NCBI RefSeq assembly: GCF_900626075.1
Contig: NZ_UYZY01000001.1
Span: 868,001 to 932,000 of the forward strand
DNA length: 64,000 bases
Reading direction: 5' to 3'
From: Clostridium transplantifaecale
Lineage (GTDB): Bacteria; Bacillota; Clostridia; Lachnospirales; Lachnospiraceae
A model generated the notes under the pieces. The model made no database searches, was not told the DNA's origin, and worked only from the letters and a program-made list of their open reading frames with translations. Below, piece after piece: positions 19,201 through 27,952 of this stretch. Position numbers and translations under genes: made by a program. Within the stretch, counting starts at the first letter, position 1, and each line of letters begins with the position of its first letter.

Positions 19201-21040
19201 TAATTCACCACAATTTGGTAGTGGCATTGCTTTTGGTAATGAAGACACACATGGTTATCTATATACATCTTATGATTCTAACAAAGCTTTTATCGGTGGT
19301 GGAAATGCTGATAAATTAATCTGGGTCAAACAATTAGCCTTTACTGATTCATCTATTACTGGTAATTCTGCAACAGCAACCAGACTGAAAAATTACTATA
19401 CAACGAGGCCAACTTCTGCTAACTTGCCAATCACAGGTGATGGTGGAATAATTTCGTTTAAAGCTGTGGACACGATGACTGAGGGTAAACCACCGCAAAA
19501 CTCGCATGTATTGCATTTTGAATGGGATAATACGGGTGGGTATAACTCACAATTAGCCATTCGCAATGGTACAGGTGATCTTTATGCAAGAGGTATGGAT
19601 GCTGGTACTTGGAGAGCTTGGAGAACCTTTTTAAACTCATCTAACTATTCGTCTTATGCACTTCCTGTAAGTGGTGGCACGCTTAATCTGTCTACATTTT
19701 ATGGGCTTACCCTCAAACGCAAGGACACCAACGGTTCTGCCATTCAATTTTCCAACTCAAATGGCACTTTGATAGGTGTAGGTGCGGCTTCAGACAAAAC
19801 ATTTGTAGTATCCTCTGAAGCAAATACGAACGGAAACATGTTCAAAGTGACACCCGCTGGCAAAGCTTACGCCGGAGGAACTGAATTATCAAAAGTAGGC
19901 CATGGACATACTGCCCTAACACCAATAGCCTCAAAGACATATACCGGATGCTATGCTACTGCCAATGATTTTGCAAATGCAACCTTCTATTTTGGAACAA
20001 TAAAACCGACAGACTACTATGTGAACTGGAGAATAAAATATCGGATCCACGCCTCAATACTTGGACAGAATAATTATAAAGGGTTGTTCGACGTAGAATT
20101 ATTAGGCGCACAGAATTCCAGAATAGTATATAAGGTTTTGAACAGCCATTATTCAACAAGCTATCGCACATTATATTATCACGTAATATACTCCGCGACA
20201 TCAACAGGGTTTAATGCTGGATATGGTCACGCATTAGGTATCGGTTTGAGGAATTCCACGAATCCTACTTCTGCAAGTTATCCAAGAACTTTTAAGATAG
20301 AAGTTTTAGAGACGGCCAACTGTAGTGTGACTATGTTTGATGGATTAAAACTGTATTCTGGTATACCTGGTACAGGAAGCACCAATTATAGCGGTTACGG
20401 TGAATGGGATGGATTCAACAATGGCCTGAGGGAAACCGGTGATGACAATAACTATGACCGTTTAGTATCTCAAAGTGCACGAGTATATGCTGGTACAAAC
20501 AAAATTTATCCCTACACAATCATTATGGAAGATTCTTCTGGAAAATGGCAATCACTTGTCATGTCGAATTCTACCGCTACGTCAAAATCTAAAAATGCGA
20601 CCGGGTTCAGGCCCGAAAAGATGTTTTATTATCATTCCGGCTCTACGGTCTCGTCTTCTGCCCAAGTAGCTGCAACCACACTATACCAGGCCATGAACAG
20701 CGTGGATTTTCGTTATTCAACCAATTGCGGAACAACATTGACGGCCTATAAGGCAATTTATTTAGTTGGAACAATAAGTAAAAGTTTATTTTACCTTACT
20801 GATTCTTGGTACTCACAGTCTTTACCGACTTCTGACGACGGTAAAGTATATATTTACCTCGGCGAATCATATTCTACATCCGGTATCAACTTTGTTGTAG
20901 AGCATCCTATTTATTGGTACAAAAATGGCGCGGTGAGGACATATCCGGATACCGGTATCTCGGACAACACCTGGAGTATTGGTAATTGCGTTATGAAATA
21001 TAATACATCCACAAAATCCCTGGATTTTAGTTTTGGATAA
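16259..21040 (+). CDS. Giant (1593 aa) tail fibre with pyocin-knob-type modules
   Basis: ATG 16259 behind GAGGAGGG. Recognisable units: pyocin-knob-like domains near residues 297-378 (ending WCTNGSWTNWLPNARF) and about 1044-1134 (ending GTWRAWRTFLNSSNY); T4 gp37-like shaft motifs (GDTMTGLLTLKSDPT, AATKQYVDNKI, GDSMSGNLTLSGNI); and repeated 'FSGNLNGKL / GNLTGVASKAALA' units. The C-terminal 300 residues are a distinct beta-rich head. Codon style becomes visibly more AT-rich after about 18.6 kb, which suggests that the distal half was acquired separately. Predicted receptor-binding or side fibre. Confidence 0.7.
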   Translation: MGKQYLDEKGLKITVGEMQRQNDKLKQGISLSSGTNNGTLKLTIGDRVVDDIPVTGLKDTAYLPSSSFSPVRGSASLSQLAQSIRLGSGAQGEIYQNSANYHQKFEILDNASSGDAVFKFSQSSDSGATFSTLAEIREDGNVVANTFSGNLNGKLNSYALGHWNAIPYIRDDGVMEFGKFLDFHSSVDSKNDYDIRLAAYDGYLQLLGGSLKGNLQGNVVGNLTGVASKAALADKLTKARTVTIGKTSRSDDGSGNLSWSLSEIGAATANHSHTSFDAVNITGLTIDVNDYNLADGSIRVIRFIEKTSAGSANITNIPVSGESFILIAELVRWASNTDYVSKQTFISKVTKSTYERWCTNGSWTNWLPNARFSLTPVSGQVLITDGTSGQIKSSGFTIGKSVPSNAVFTDTNTMVTNTLATTSKAYITGTMSATTATTTQIFDTGVYLGAEAGQLVAAKFTGALDGNAKTAARATTADKFTATRSVKIGNTAKNDSGNNGLTWTLAELGAVNKTGDTMTGLLTLKSDPTSALHAATKQYVDNKINTSLSAVDYMHMIGTVGSNGTVTELPSSNIKIGDSYKVITAFTLAADKSHSGEAVNAKVGDTFVAMTTAPKWLHIPSGDEPTTYLRYSTTTTNLTTSAKTGDIILGYAAAKQVDSSIAAGTTSTNLPTSAAVANYALKKTGDSMSGNLTLSGNIYLTKGNTAGETQEIKFTCGANDFARIQTGGEKDLGYLEIATSDNANEPIYFRQYTGSFTTAARTLTLLDESGNSSFPGTISSKGFIGNVTGNLSTGSAINSSLSTGTYLEGNKGKTIVNSTAGAGSYTMLVKMNSTNGYFMHGTYQDKYLLQYTSKSTVDEGTNNVTKSVCLLNESGNTSFPGTVTAPTFSGTATNATKATQDSAGQQINATYIKGLSVSGRTITYTKGNSSTGTITTQDTTYPITGKSIDADFSTKYRTQTKGNTNRGYYLSAIRNATANVANSPQFGSGIAFGNEDTHGYLYTSYDSNKAFIGGGNADKLIWVKQLAFTDSSITGNSATATRLKNYYTTRPTSANLPITGDGGIISFKAVDTMTEGKPPQNSHVLHFEWDNTGGYNSQLAIRNGTGDLYARGMDAGTWRAWRTFLNSSNYSSYALPVSGGTLNLSTFYGLTLKRKDTNGSAIQFSNSNGTLIGVGAASDKTFVVSSEANTNGNMFKVTPAGKAYAGGTELSKVGHGHTALTPIASKTYTGCYATANDFANATFYFGTIKPTDYYVNWRIKYRIHASILGQNNYKGLFDVELLGAQNSRIVYKVLNSHYSTSYRTLYYHVIYSATSTGFNAGYGHALGIGLRNSTNPTSASYPRTFKIEVLETANCSVTMFDGLKLYSGIPGTGSTNYSGYGEWDGFNNGLRETGDDNNYDRLVSQSARVYAGTNKIYPYTIIMEDSSGKWQSLVMSNSTATSKSKNATGFRPEKMFYYHSGSTVSSSAQVAATTLYQAMNSVDFRYSTNCGTTLTAYKAIYLVGTISKSLFYLTDSWYSQSLPTSDDGKVYIYLGESYSTSGINFVVEHPIYWYKNGAVRTYPDTGISDNTWSIGNCVMKYNTSTKSLDFSFG

Positions 21041-21046
21041 TATAAT

Positions 21047-21068
21047 GGAGCTGCTGACAAGCGGCTCC
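21047..21068. other. Intergenic hairpin
   Basis: Inverted repeat GGAGCTGCT / AGCGGCTCC (one G-T pair, loop of 4) directly after the 1593-residue fibre gene. No T-run follows. Possibly an mRNA-stability element. Confidence 0.35.
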
Positions 21069-21094
21069 TGTTAAGATAAAAGGAGAAAAATATC

Positions 21095-21328
21095 ATGAAG
21101 AAAACAGTCAAAGAATCGAATAACACTATCAAGACAGTCAAATATCCCTATGAAACTATCGAAAATATTTTAAAATACATGAACGAAACAAATTGGATGA
21201 ATACCGATGTGTTAAGAATTTATGGTTTCTTAGATAACTTAAGGGGAATTCTAGCCACCACAGGAGAAGTATCTGAAGAGGAAATTGAAACTGATAAAAA
21301 TACGCTTTCTGAAGACGTTGTAGCGTAA
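21095..21328 (+). CDS. Small helical phage protein, unknown
   Basis: A 77-residue protein, ATG 21095 with AAAAGGAGAAAAA upstream. It is basic at the N-terminus and acidic at the C-terminus (EVSEEEIETDKNTLSEDVVA), and mostly helical (YETIENILKYMNETNW). It sits between two large fibre genes with 16 bases to the next start. It could be a fibre-assembly chaperone by position only. Confidence 0.5.
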   Translation: MKKTVKESNNTIKTVKYPYETIENILKYMNETNWMNTDVLRIYGFLDNLRGILATTGEVSEEEIETDKNTLSEDVVA

Positions 21329-21344
21329 AGGCAGGTGACTCATT

Positions 21345-23858
21345 ATGAGTCTTATTTTATGGCTGCCTCTGAATGGCACTCTTGATAACAATGGGTTACT
21401 TAGCCCCAATTATCATATGCAAACAAAACTAAAATATAGCGACAACGGAAAATTAGGTAAATGCATGCAGTTTGACGGAGATGCTTCTCAAATCTTATCG
21501 ATTTCTAACGTTCCTCAGAAAGCTTCTAACTTTTCATGGAGCTGTTGGTTCTGTCAAACCTCTGTTACAACAACTAACAACGGTGTTGCTTCAACAAGCC
21601 AATATCTTTTATCTGCCGGAAGAGACTGTGGAATTATAGGTTTTAATTTAAGAGTCATGAACGGTGCTTTAGCTGTTCACTTGGGTTCAGCAGAAGATCC
21701 TACTACCAATAATACTACAGCCAGCAAAACAGCTAATTTTATTACAATTCAATCCCTATCCTTGGATACATGGTATCATGTCACAGTAACCGTAGATGAA
21801 GCTACTGTATATTGTTATATGAATGGTAAATTAGTCACTTCTTCCTCTCTGGTTTCGATAAACTACGCAAGTGGTAATATAGCAATGCATTCATATTTCA
21901 CCATTGGTAAAATGGCGAACTGTCATGCTAATACGACTTCATATCTCCCATTTGTCGGATATATAAGCGATGTGCGAGTTTATGATCACTGTCTTTCAGT
22001 AAGAGAAGTTAAAGAAATTTCAAAAGGTTTGATTCTTCACTATCCTTTAAGTTCACCATATTGTGAGCCGGTTACAGAGCTTTACGGAGAAAAATATGCA
22101 AATGGTTTGGCCCTAGCAAAAAATGGTGAAATCACCAGTAACTTATGTACGGATGAAGATGGTAGTCCCTATACTAACTATTCTTTTTCTAAGCCTCCTG
22201 AGTCTACTAAAGATACATGGTATAGCATTAATTTTGGAAGCTACCCATTTACTGCCGGTAAGACCTATACTATCTCTGTTGATTACAGGGTAAACAGTTG
22301 TCAAAATTGTGATTTTACATTAAGGCATGCCAGAATTGGTAATGATTATTTTGGGTGCAAAACCTTTTCCTTAATCTCAAAAAACAATGTAGGAAAAGGA
22401 TGGCAACACGCATCTATCACACAAGTAATTCCAGACAAATTTGATTATAATGGAACTGAAAAAATATGCAAGCCTCAGATCGAATGGTATACCGGAAATT
22501 TAAAGAATTCCGCTACCGACACTACCACCGTGCGTAGTGCGAATTTTGATCTAAAAAATGTCCAAGTGATTGAAAAGGATTATGATTTACCATTCGGGAC
22601 ACGAACAGGCATCGAATATGACTGTTCTGGATATGGAAACGACGGTACTATGGAACTGGAAACTGCCCCATCATGGAATGCTGATAGTATTAAATATAGT
22701 GGATGTTATCAATTTAGCAGTAACCACTTTATTAAATTCAGCTCTATATATGAAAGCAAAAAACTTTATGAATGCACGATAGCTTTTTGGTTTAATTTAA
22801 CTTCGTCCACTTCATATCAGGCTATTTTAATTCCTTGTGGGAACCCTTCCGGGGGACTCTGGCTGTCAGTCAACTCAGAAAATTGCAGGTTATGGGCATA
22901 TCAAGGGAAAAATGAACCACGCTATCATACAGTTGTTGGTGAATATTTCCCCAAAAATTGTTGGCTACATGTTGCTTTTTCATTTAATAATGGAGTAAGC
23001 AAATTCTATTTAGATGGGAAATATCAAAATTCTGTAACTTGGACACTCCCGTATATTGAATTAAAGGATTACTTTTCTTTAGGTGACAGCTATGGTGGCG
23101 ATTCCTGGAATGAAACTCCCTTTAACGGCAAACTCTCCGATTTTCGAATTTATGCTACTGCCCTCTCCGATTCCAATATTAAAGATTTATACGAAACAAA
23201 GTTCTCACTGGATAATAGCGGGAACTTTTTTGTTGGAGAATTGATTGAGGATACACAAACCGTTGCTTTCGGACAAAATGCTGTTTTATCTACAAAAGAA
23301 TTCTATGAATTTGATTCCCAAAATCTGTGTTATATAACTTCATATGGGGATGCTCCCTTGGAATATGGGTATACACCATCTACAGAAAACAATTCTAAAT
23401 TTGAATTCTATCGCGTTCACCAAGACACGTTACAAGTAGGTGACATTGTTGTGATTGACTTGGATTTTGAATGGAGCGGAGGTTTCGATACATCCAATAC
23501 GAACGGGACCTTCGATTTATACTTTCAAGGTGAATGTAAAAAGAAGGATGATACTACTGCTTATTGGGTTACTAATGAATATACAAACTCGTTAAATAGT
23601 ATCAAGCGTCCCAAAGAGTTGGTTCTATCTTCAGAAAGTGGCACGTTTCACTATACATCAAAACAAACCGTAACTGCTTCTATGCTTGACTATGATATCA
23701 AATTTATCGGCCTCAGAAGTAACTATTCGAATGGGAAAGGGAAAGTTTCCTTTAAAAATGTTTGTGTCCGAAATTTAAAATATTCTGATGATGGTATAGG
23801 AAAATTGAAAATCCCAGATGACGGCACTCTTGCATGCAAAGAAATCATCGAATATTAA
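21345..23858 (+). CDS. LamG/concanavalin-type adhesin fibre protein
   Basis: An 837-residue protein. ATG 21345 overlaps the end of a short leader and follows GGCAGGTG. Two LamG-like lectin domains are visible: residues about 1-225 (MQFDGDASQILSISN... TWYHVTVTVDEATVYCYMNGK... GYISDVRVYDHCLSVREVKE) and about 420-620 (KYSGCYQFSSNHFIKFSS... WLHVAFSFNNGVSKFYLDGK... KLSDFRIYATALSD). A beta-sandwich module with C residues lies between (about 245-400), and another beta module follows (640-825). Such domains bind carbohydrates or collagen-like ligands. The protein is predicted to be a surface-binding fibre. Confidence 0.65.
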   Translation: MSLILWLPLNGTLDNNGLLSPNYHMQTKLKYSDNGKLGKCMQFDGDASQILSISNVPQKASNFSWSCWFCQTSVTTTNNGVASTSQYLLSAGRDCGIIGFNLRVMNGALAVHLGSAEDPTTNNTTASKTANFITIQSLSLDTWYHVTVTVDEATVYCYMNGKLVTSSSLVSINYASGNIAMHSYFTIGKMANCHANTTSYLPFVGYISDVRVYDHCLSVREVKEISKGLILHYPLSSPYCEPVTELYGEKYANGLALAKNGEITSNLCTDEDGSPYTNYSFSKPPESTKDTWYSINFGSYPFTAGKTYTISVDYRVNSCQNCDFTLRHARIGNDYFGCKTFSLISKNNVGKGWQHASITQVIPDKFDYNGTEKICKPQIEWYTGNLKNSATDTTTVRSANFDLKNVQVIEKDYDLPFGTRTGIEYDCSGYGNDGTMELETAPSWNADSIKYSGCYQFSSNHFIKFSSIYESKKLYECTIAFWFNLTSSTSYQAILIPCGNPSGGLWLSVNSENCRLWAYQGKNEPRYHTVVGEYFPKNCWLHVAFSFNNGVSKFYLDGKYQNSVTWTLPYIELKDYFSLGDSYGGDSWNETPFNGKLSDFRIYATALSDSNIKDLYETKFSLDNSGNFFVGELIEDTQTVAFGQNAVLSTKEFYEFDSQNLCYITSYGDAPLEYGYTPSTENNSKFEFYRVHQDTLQVGDIVVIDLDFEWSGGFDTSNTNGTFDLYFQGECKKKDDTTAYWVTNEYTNSLNSIKRPKELVLSSESGTFHYTSKQTVTASMLDYDIKFIGLRSNYSNGKGKVSFKNVCVRNLKYSDDGIGKLKIPDDGTLACKEIIEY

Positions 23859-23872
23859 GGAGGTGATGAACT

Positions 23873-25522
23873 ATGGTAGGTAATAATGGACTTATAAAAG
23901 GTGCATTAAGGGTTATTGGCACCCTTTTTGCTACGAAAATAGAAACTGATGAAATCAATGGTATTACGAAGTCAGAGATTAATTTTCTGGATAATGTAAC
24001 CAGCAATATCCAAACTCAGCTTAACGGAAAAGCGACAACGGCCCAAGGCACAAAAGCTGACAATGCCCTCCCCCGCGCTGGTGGTACTATGACTGGAAAT
24101 ATAGCTTATAATATGCACTCCACCACCCAAACCCCTGTTAAGGTTTATGGCGGAAACAACAATGGCCAGGGAATCTCTGTTGGAGCCGGTGCCGCCACAA
24201 TAGTTGGCTCTGGTGAGTCTGCTAAGGCGTGTGAACCATTATTAGCAGCTACCACTGAACAATTGTGGTTAACATCGGATGATGATATTAAATTCTATAC
24301 AAATTGCCAGACGATAGGCAATAAAGTAGGAGTTACTTTAGGAACCGGGCGACAGTTTTACCCAGATGCAAATAATACAGGGTCGCTCGGTACATCCAGC
24401 AATAAGTGGAATAACGTATATGCTACAACTCTTACCGGCAGTTTGTCGGGAAATGCTTCTAGTGCATCAAAATGGGCTACAGCCAGAACAATAAGTTTCG
24501 CCGGAGCTGCCACTGCAAGTATGCCCATTGATGGAACTGCCAATAAGACTTTTACACTTTTGAGACGTGGAGCTAGTGTTGGGCAGTCAAGTGATGTTGT
24601 TTCTGATAAGCCGTGGTATAAATTTTCCAGCGTATCCATAAGCAGCTCCTATGCAGATCGCGAAATCGCATTTAAGGTTTCTTCCGGATATACTCTTACT
24701 GCAGCATCTGGCATCTTAAAAGCGCGTATCAGAACAAACGGAAGCAGTTTCTATGAAAGTGCCCAACTTTACTGGGAATATGCCAACTTAGATATTGATT
24801 TAAACAAATTTGTTATGGTTTATAATACCGGAACCAAGCCAACAATATGTGAACTTTGGTGTAAATGTGATACTTCTCATACAGGATATCATTTTTCTGT
24901 CATTGGAGAAAACTCCCGAACTGATCGTAACGATACCTATTGGACCTTGTACAATACATGGAGTGCCGGGTCACAGTCAGCTCCTACAAGTGGTTATACA
25001 CAACTTACGAGTCGTTTTCTCACTATTAAAAATCCGATTTCCGGTAATGCCAGCACCACTACGAAACTTGCAACGCCCCGGACTGTCACATTCACAGGCG
25101 ATATGACAGGCAGTTTTTCTTTTGATGGAAGTAAAAATGTAACTGCGAATCTTTTGTATACAAAACTTCCAAAAGTTGATAAGGTTTTAAGCGGAATTGT
25201 TGTTTCTCCATCCTCTTTCACAAATGGTATAGCAAAAATCACAAATTCTTATTTTACCCCCTACAGTGTAGTAGATGTATATTTTGATGAAGCAAGTATT
25301 CCTATTGCAAAAAAGGCAGGGATTGTTGTTAATAGTGAAAACGGATATTTGGAATTAAAAGCCAAAAAGGTTCCGGCTGGGAATCTAACACTGGAAACAA
25401 TTAGAATTATGGATAAGGAGGTTACTGCTACTTTGAATGGAACACGTACGCTAAATGGGGATATTACTTTAGAGGGATATACACATACACCCATTGTTCA
25501 AAACGATGCAAGGCATGAATAA
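23873..25522 (+). CDS. Tail fibre protein with shaft repeats and shared C-terminal domain
   Basis: A 549-residue protein, ATG 23873 behind AAGGAGGTGATG. The N-terminus (MVGNNGLIKGALRVIGTLFATKIETDEIN) and the shaft motif RAGGTMTGNIAYN are fibre-like. A repeat TARTISFAGAATASMPIDGTANKTF / TPRTVTFTGDMTGSFSFDGSKNVT occurs twice, near residues 200 and 405. The segment about 440-510 repeats the C-terminal domain of the protein at 5567-6208 (DVYFDEASIPIAKKAG...). A short His-containing tail (LEGYTHTPIVQ) ends the protein. Probable structural fibre. Confidence 0.6.
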   Translation: MVGNNGLIKGALRVIGTLFATKIETDEINGITKSEINFLDNVTSNIQTQLNGKATTAQGTKADNALPRAGGTMTGNIAYNMHSTTQTPVKVYGGNNNGQGISVGAGAATIVGSGESAKACEPLLAATTEQLWLTSDDDIKFYTNCQTIGNKVGVTLGTGRQFYPDANNTGSLGTSSNKWNNVYATTLTGSLSGNASSASKWATARTISFAGAATASMPIDGTANKTFTLLRRGASVGQSSDVVSDKPWYKFSSVSISSSYADREIAFKVSSGYTLTAASGILKARIRTNGSSFYESAQLYWEYANLDIDLNKFVMVYNTGTKPTICELWCKCDTSHTGYHFSVIGENSRTDRNDTYWTLYNTWSAGSQSAPTSGYTQLTSRFLTIKNPISGNASTTTKLATPRTVTFTGDMTGSFSFDGSKNVTANLLYTKLPKVDKVLSGIVVSPSSFTNGIAKITNSYFTPYSVVDVYFDEASIPIAKKAGIVVNSENGYLELKAKKVPAGNLTLETIRIMDKEVTATLNGTRTLNGDITLEGYTHTPIVQNDARHE

Positions 25523-25539
25523 AATTAGGAGGTCTTATT

Positions 25540-26130
25540 TTGGCTAATTTCAGTTCTGTTCCGCCCGGTGAATTTTGCAAAGAGATACCTATGTTAGAGA
25601 ATACGGATCCAAATTCAAACACAATATTTAATAATCTTATTCAAGAATTAATTAATAATGATTTATTTATGAATGCATTAATAAATAAAATGGCTAAAAA
25701 AATGGATACTTTGGAATCGGCCATGTCATCTCTACCAAATAAATACCTCAGTCTAAATAGCGGCGGAAAAGTATCAGGATCTTTAGAAGTGGAAAAACTA
25801 ATATCTAAAATTTCAAATGGTGTTTCCCGCTCCGAAATTTATATTATCCCGCATGTTCCATATGAATTAATCGAACCTGCCCATGATACCCAAACGTATT
25901 TACAAGAATTGACCAAATGGATATGTTCCAATTATCCCAATACTAAAATGGGAATATTCATCGGCCTAGCCCATCCTAATTCAGCCGGATTCGTAATAAT
26001 GAACATATATGACACTTCAATAATTAAAAATAATTGTCCTGAGTATGCATCCGGATTATATCTAGATCTTAGTGGAAATATTAACATATTCACTTATCGT
26101 AGCTACACTTGGGGCTTTCGTAGCCTTTAA
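25540..26130 (+). CDS. Tail fibre paralogue 1 with shared N-terminal anchor
   Basis: A 196-residue protein starting at TTG 25540 after TTAGGAGGTC. The first 50 residues (FSSVPPGEFCKEIPMLENTD, then PNSNTIFNNLIQELINND) share a clear pattern with the starts of the next two proteins. The remainder is unrelated (YIIPHVPYELIEPAHDTQT...). The common start looks like an attachment domain and the rest like a swapped tip. Function of the tip unknown. Confidence 0.6.
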   Translation: MANFSSVPPGEFCKEIPMLENTDPNSNTIFNNLIQELINNDLFMNALINKMAKKMDTLESAMSSLPNKYLSLNSGGKVSGSLEVEKLISKISNGVSRSEIYIIPHVPYELIEPAHDTQTYLQELTKWICSNYPNTKMGIFIGLAHPNSAGFVIMNIYDTSIIKNNCPEYASGLYLDLSGNINIFTYRSYTWGFRSL

Positions 26131-26169
26131 TTGTCTGGTGGGAATCCACCGCACAAAAAGGAGATTTTT

Positions 26170-26910
26170 ATGCCTACATTTTCTACTCTCCCCCCTGATA
26201 CTTTTGATGACAAAATACAAATATTGAATCCTACTGATTCAAATTCAAACGTTAACTTTAATAACATTTTTCAAAAAGTCATAAATAATGAAGCGTACTT
26301 ACTCTCCAACATAGAACAGCTTACCTCAAAAGTCAATCAACTGACTGCTGAAAATGCAACTCTCAAAAAACGCACAGTTAGAGAAGCAATGAAAACACGA
26401 GGTTTGGTAAGGACAATTGAGATAGCTGGAGCTGCCGATACTTATTATCCTGTAGCCGTTACTATGGGAAGCACTGAGAATTATAGAGCCGTCCGATTTG
26501 GGCTTGGGAAACATCTTGGAAGCAAGACTGCCAGTTATGCCGGAAATCACAGTAATGGAACCAGTTCCTGCAGTTATGAATGGCTGCTAAGTGCGGGCGG
26601 TTGGGATGGGAACTGCCGATTTTTGCGGACGTTATACGGCGCTTATGGTTATGCCCCACTGCTCTCCCATATTGAAATGTCAGGCGGTTCATTCACGGGT
26701 ATCGTTCTCTGGCTCCGTGGCGGAGGAACAAGCTATGTTCTATCATGTGACGATACCATAAACAGTTTAAATATCTATTATTCACGGACAAACCTTACAA
26801 GCTATGATGCAAGCAGTTCTTATGCTTATTTTGTTGAACCGCGTAATGCAATCGGCAATGGCGGCTTAGGTACATATGGTACGATGAGTATAAACGGCAT
26901 CGTTCCATAA
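26170..26910 (+). CDS. Tail fibre paralogue 2 with shared N-terminal anchor
   Basis: A 246-residue protein. The frame is open from 26131, but ATG 26170 (MPTFSTLPPDTFDDKI) follows AAAAAGGAG and matches the paralogue starts. Residues 1-50 share the anchor (LNPTDSNSNVNFNNIFQKVI). A helical segment follows (SNIEQLTSKVNQLTAENATLKK), then a Gly/Ser/Tyr-rich globular domain (GAYGYAPLLSHIEMSGGSFT) ending TMSINGIVP. Likely a receptor-binding tip on a shared stalk. Confidence 0.6.
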   Translation: MPTFSTLPPDTFDDKIQILNPTDSNSNVNFNNIFQKVINNEAYLLSNIEQLTSKVNQLTAENATLKKRTVREAMKTRGLVRTIEIAGAADTYYPVAVTMGSTENYRAVRFGLGKHLGSKTASYAGNHSNGTSSCSYEWLLSAGGWDGNCRFLRTLYGAYGYAPLLSHIEMSGGSFTGIVLWLRGGGTSYVLSCDDTINSLNIYYSRTNLTSYDASSSYAYFVEPRNAIGNGGLGTYGTMSINGIVP

Positions 26911-26984
26911 ATTCTATTCGAACAAAAACAATTGTTAAATCAAAAGCCGGATTCGTATGTGTTTATTTATAGAAAGGAAATTTC

Positions 26985-27869
26985 ATGTCTACATTTTCTA
27001 CTGCTTCGCCGGATTTCGATAATAAGATTTCTATGTTAAAACCGACTGACGCAAATTCTAATGTTGTGTTTAATAACTTAATCCAGAAATTGATTAATAA
27101 TGATACCTTTCTCTATAATCAATCCCCTGGCTGCTTTAAAATAAAACAGCATAATTCTGCAAATGATACATTTGCCTCCATTGATCGCTATCCACTGGAA
27201 GATGATTACGGACATACAACCATCAGAATATTTAACAATTCTTTTGATGGCATTGTTATAGAAAATGCTTCCGGCAGTGGAAATTATGCCAGCCAGTTAT
27301 ATATTAGTTCTGACAAAATGCTCTTCCGAAGACGGCAAGGCACAAAAATCTGGCCGGACTGGCAAAGATATGATGATAGTATTTTATTTCCAAAAGCCGG
27401 AGCCCGTTTTTATCCTTCAATAAAAAACAATTATATAAGTACCACTGAAGCTATAACCGGTTCGTTGAAAATTAAGCTGCCAACATTTTTTGCCTATAAG
27501 ATGATTAGTTTTGACGTCCGCATATACACATATCAGGATAATGGCATGGCAACTTTTCATATAGGCGGCTATGATTATTTAGAAGACAAAAAATGGTATT
27601 GCAGATCAGCGTATTGTGAAGCAAGTAAAAACTGCCTGATAAAAGACCGTGTAGTCCAATTTGGTCATGACGGTTCGAATAGCTGTATTTATATCGGATC
27701 GTATAACGATGTGTGGAAATATCCCCAGGTCTGCATTACTAATATCTTGCTCGGTTATAGTCCGGAAGGCATCAACGCCAACTGGTATGAGGGAATTGAA
27801 CTCAGTTTTGTCCAGTCGGGCGCGCAAGATTATACTTCATTTATGAATCCATGGTCAGATTCGCACTGA
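26985..27869 (+). CDS. Tail fibre paralogue 3 with shared N-terminal anchor
   Basis: A 294-residue protein, ATG 26985 after AGAAAGGAAA. Residues 1-45 (MSTFSTASPDFDNKISMLKP, then TDANSNVVFNNLIQKLINND) are the same anchor as in the two preceding genes. Residues 50-140 have a pyocin-knob-like look (..YPLEDDYGHTTIRIFNNSFDG... RRRQGTKIWPDWQRYDD). A C-terminal beta domain follows. It is the last gene before the terminator that precedes the shufflon fibre gene. Confidence 0.6.
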   Translation: MSTFSTASPDFDNKISMLKPTDANSNVVFNNLIQKLINNDTFLYNQSPGCFKIKQHNSANDTFASIDRYPLEDDYGHTTIRIFNNSFDGIVIENASGSGNYASQLYISSDKMLFRRRQGTKIWPDWQRYDDSILFPKAGARFYPSIKNNYISTTEAITGSLKIKLPTFFAYKMISFDVRIYTYQDNGMATFHIGGYDYLEDKKWYCRSAYCEASKNCLIKDRVVQFGHDGSNSCIYIGSYNDVWKYPQVCITNILLGYSPEGINANWYEGIELSFVQSGAQDYTSFMNPWSDSH

Positions 27870-27895
27870 TTTATATAGAAATGCAACTCTCATTA

Positions 27896-27923
27896 AAAGA
27901 TAGGAATTCTCCTGTCTTTTTTT
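27896..27923 (+). terminator. Rho-independent terminator
   Basis: Stem AAAGATAGGA / TCCTGTCTTT (one mismatch), loop ATTC, followed by a run of seven T. It lies between the fibre paralogues and the shufflon fibre gene. Transcription of the latter may therefore rely on readthrough or a promoter in the 30-base gap, which I cannot identify. Confidence 0.65.
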
Positions 27924-27952
27924 GTATAACAAAATCCCAAAGGAGGAATTTT

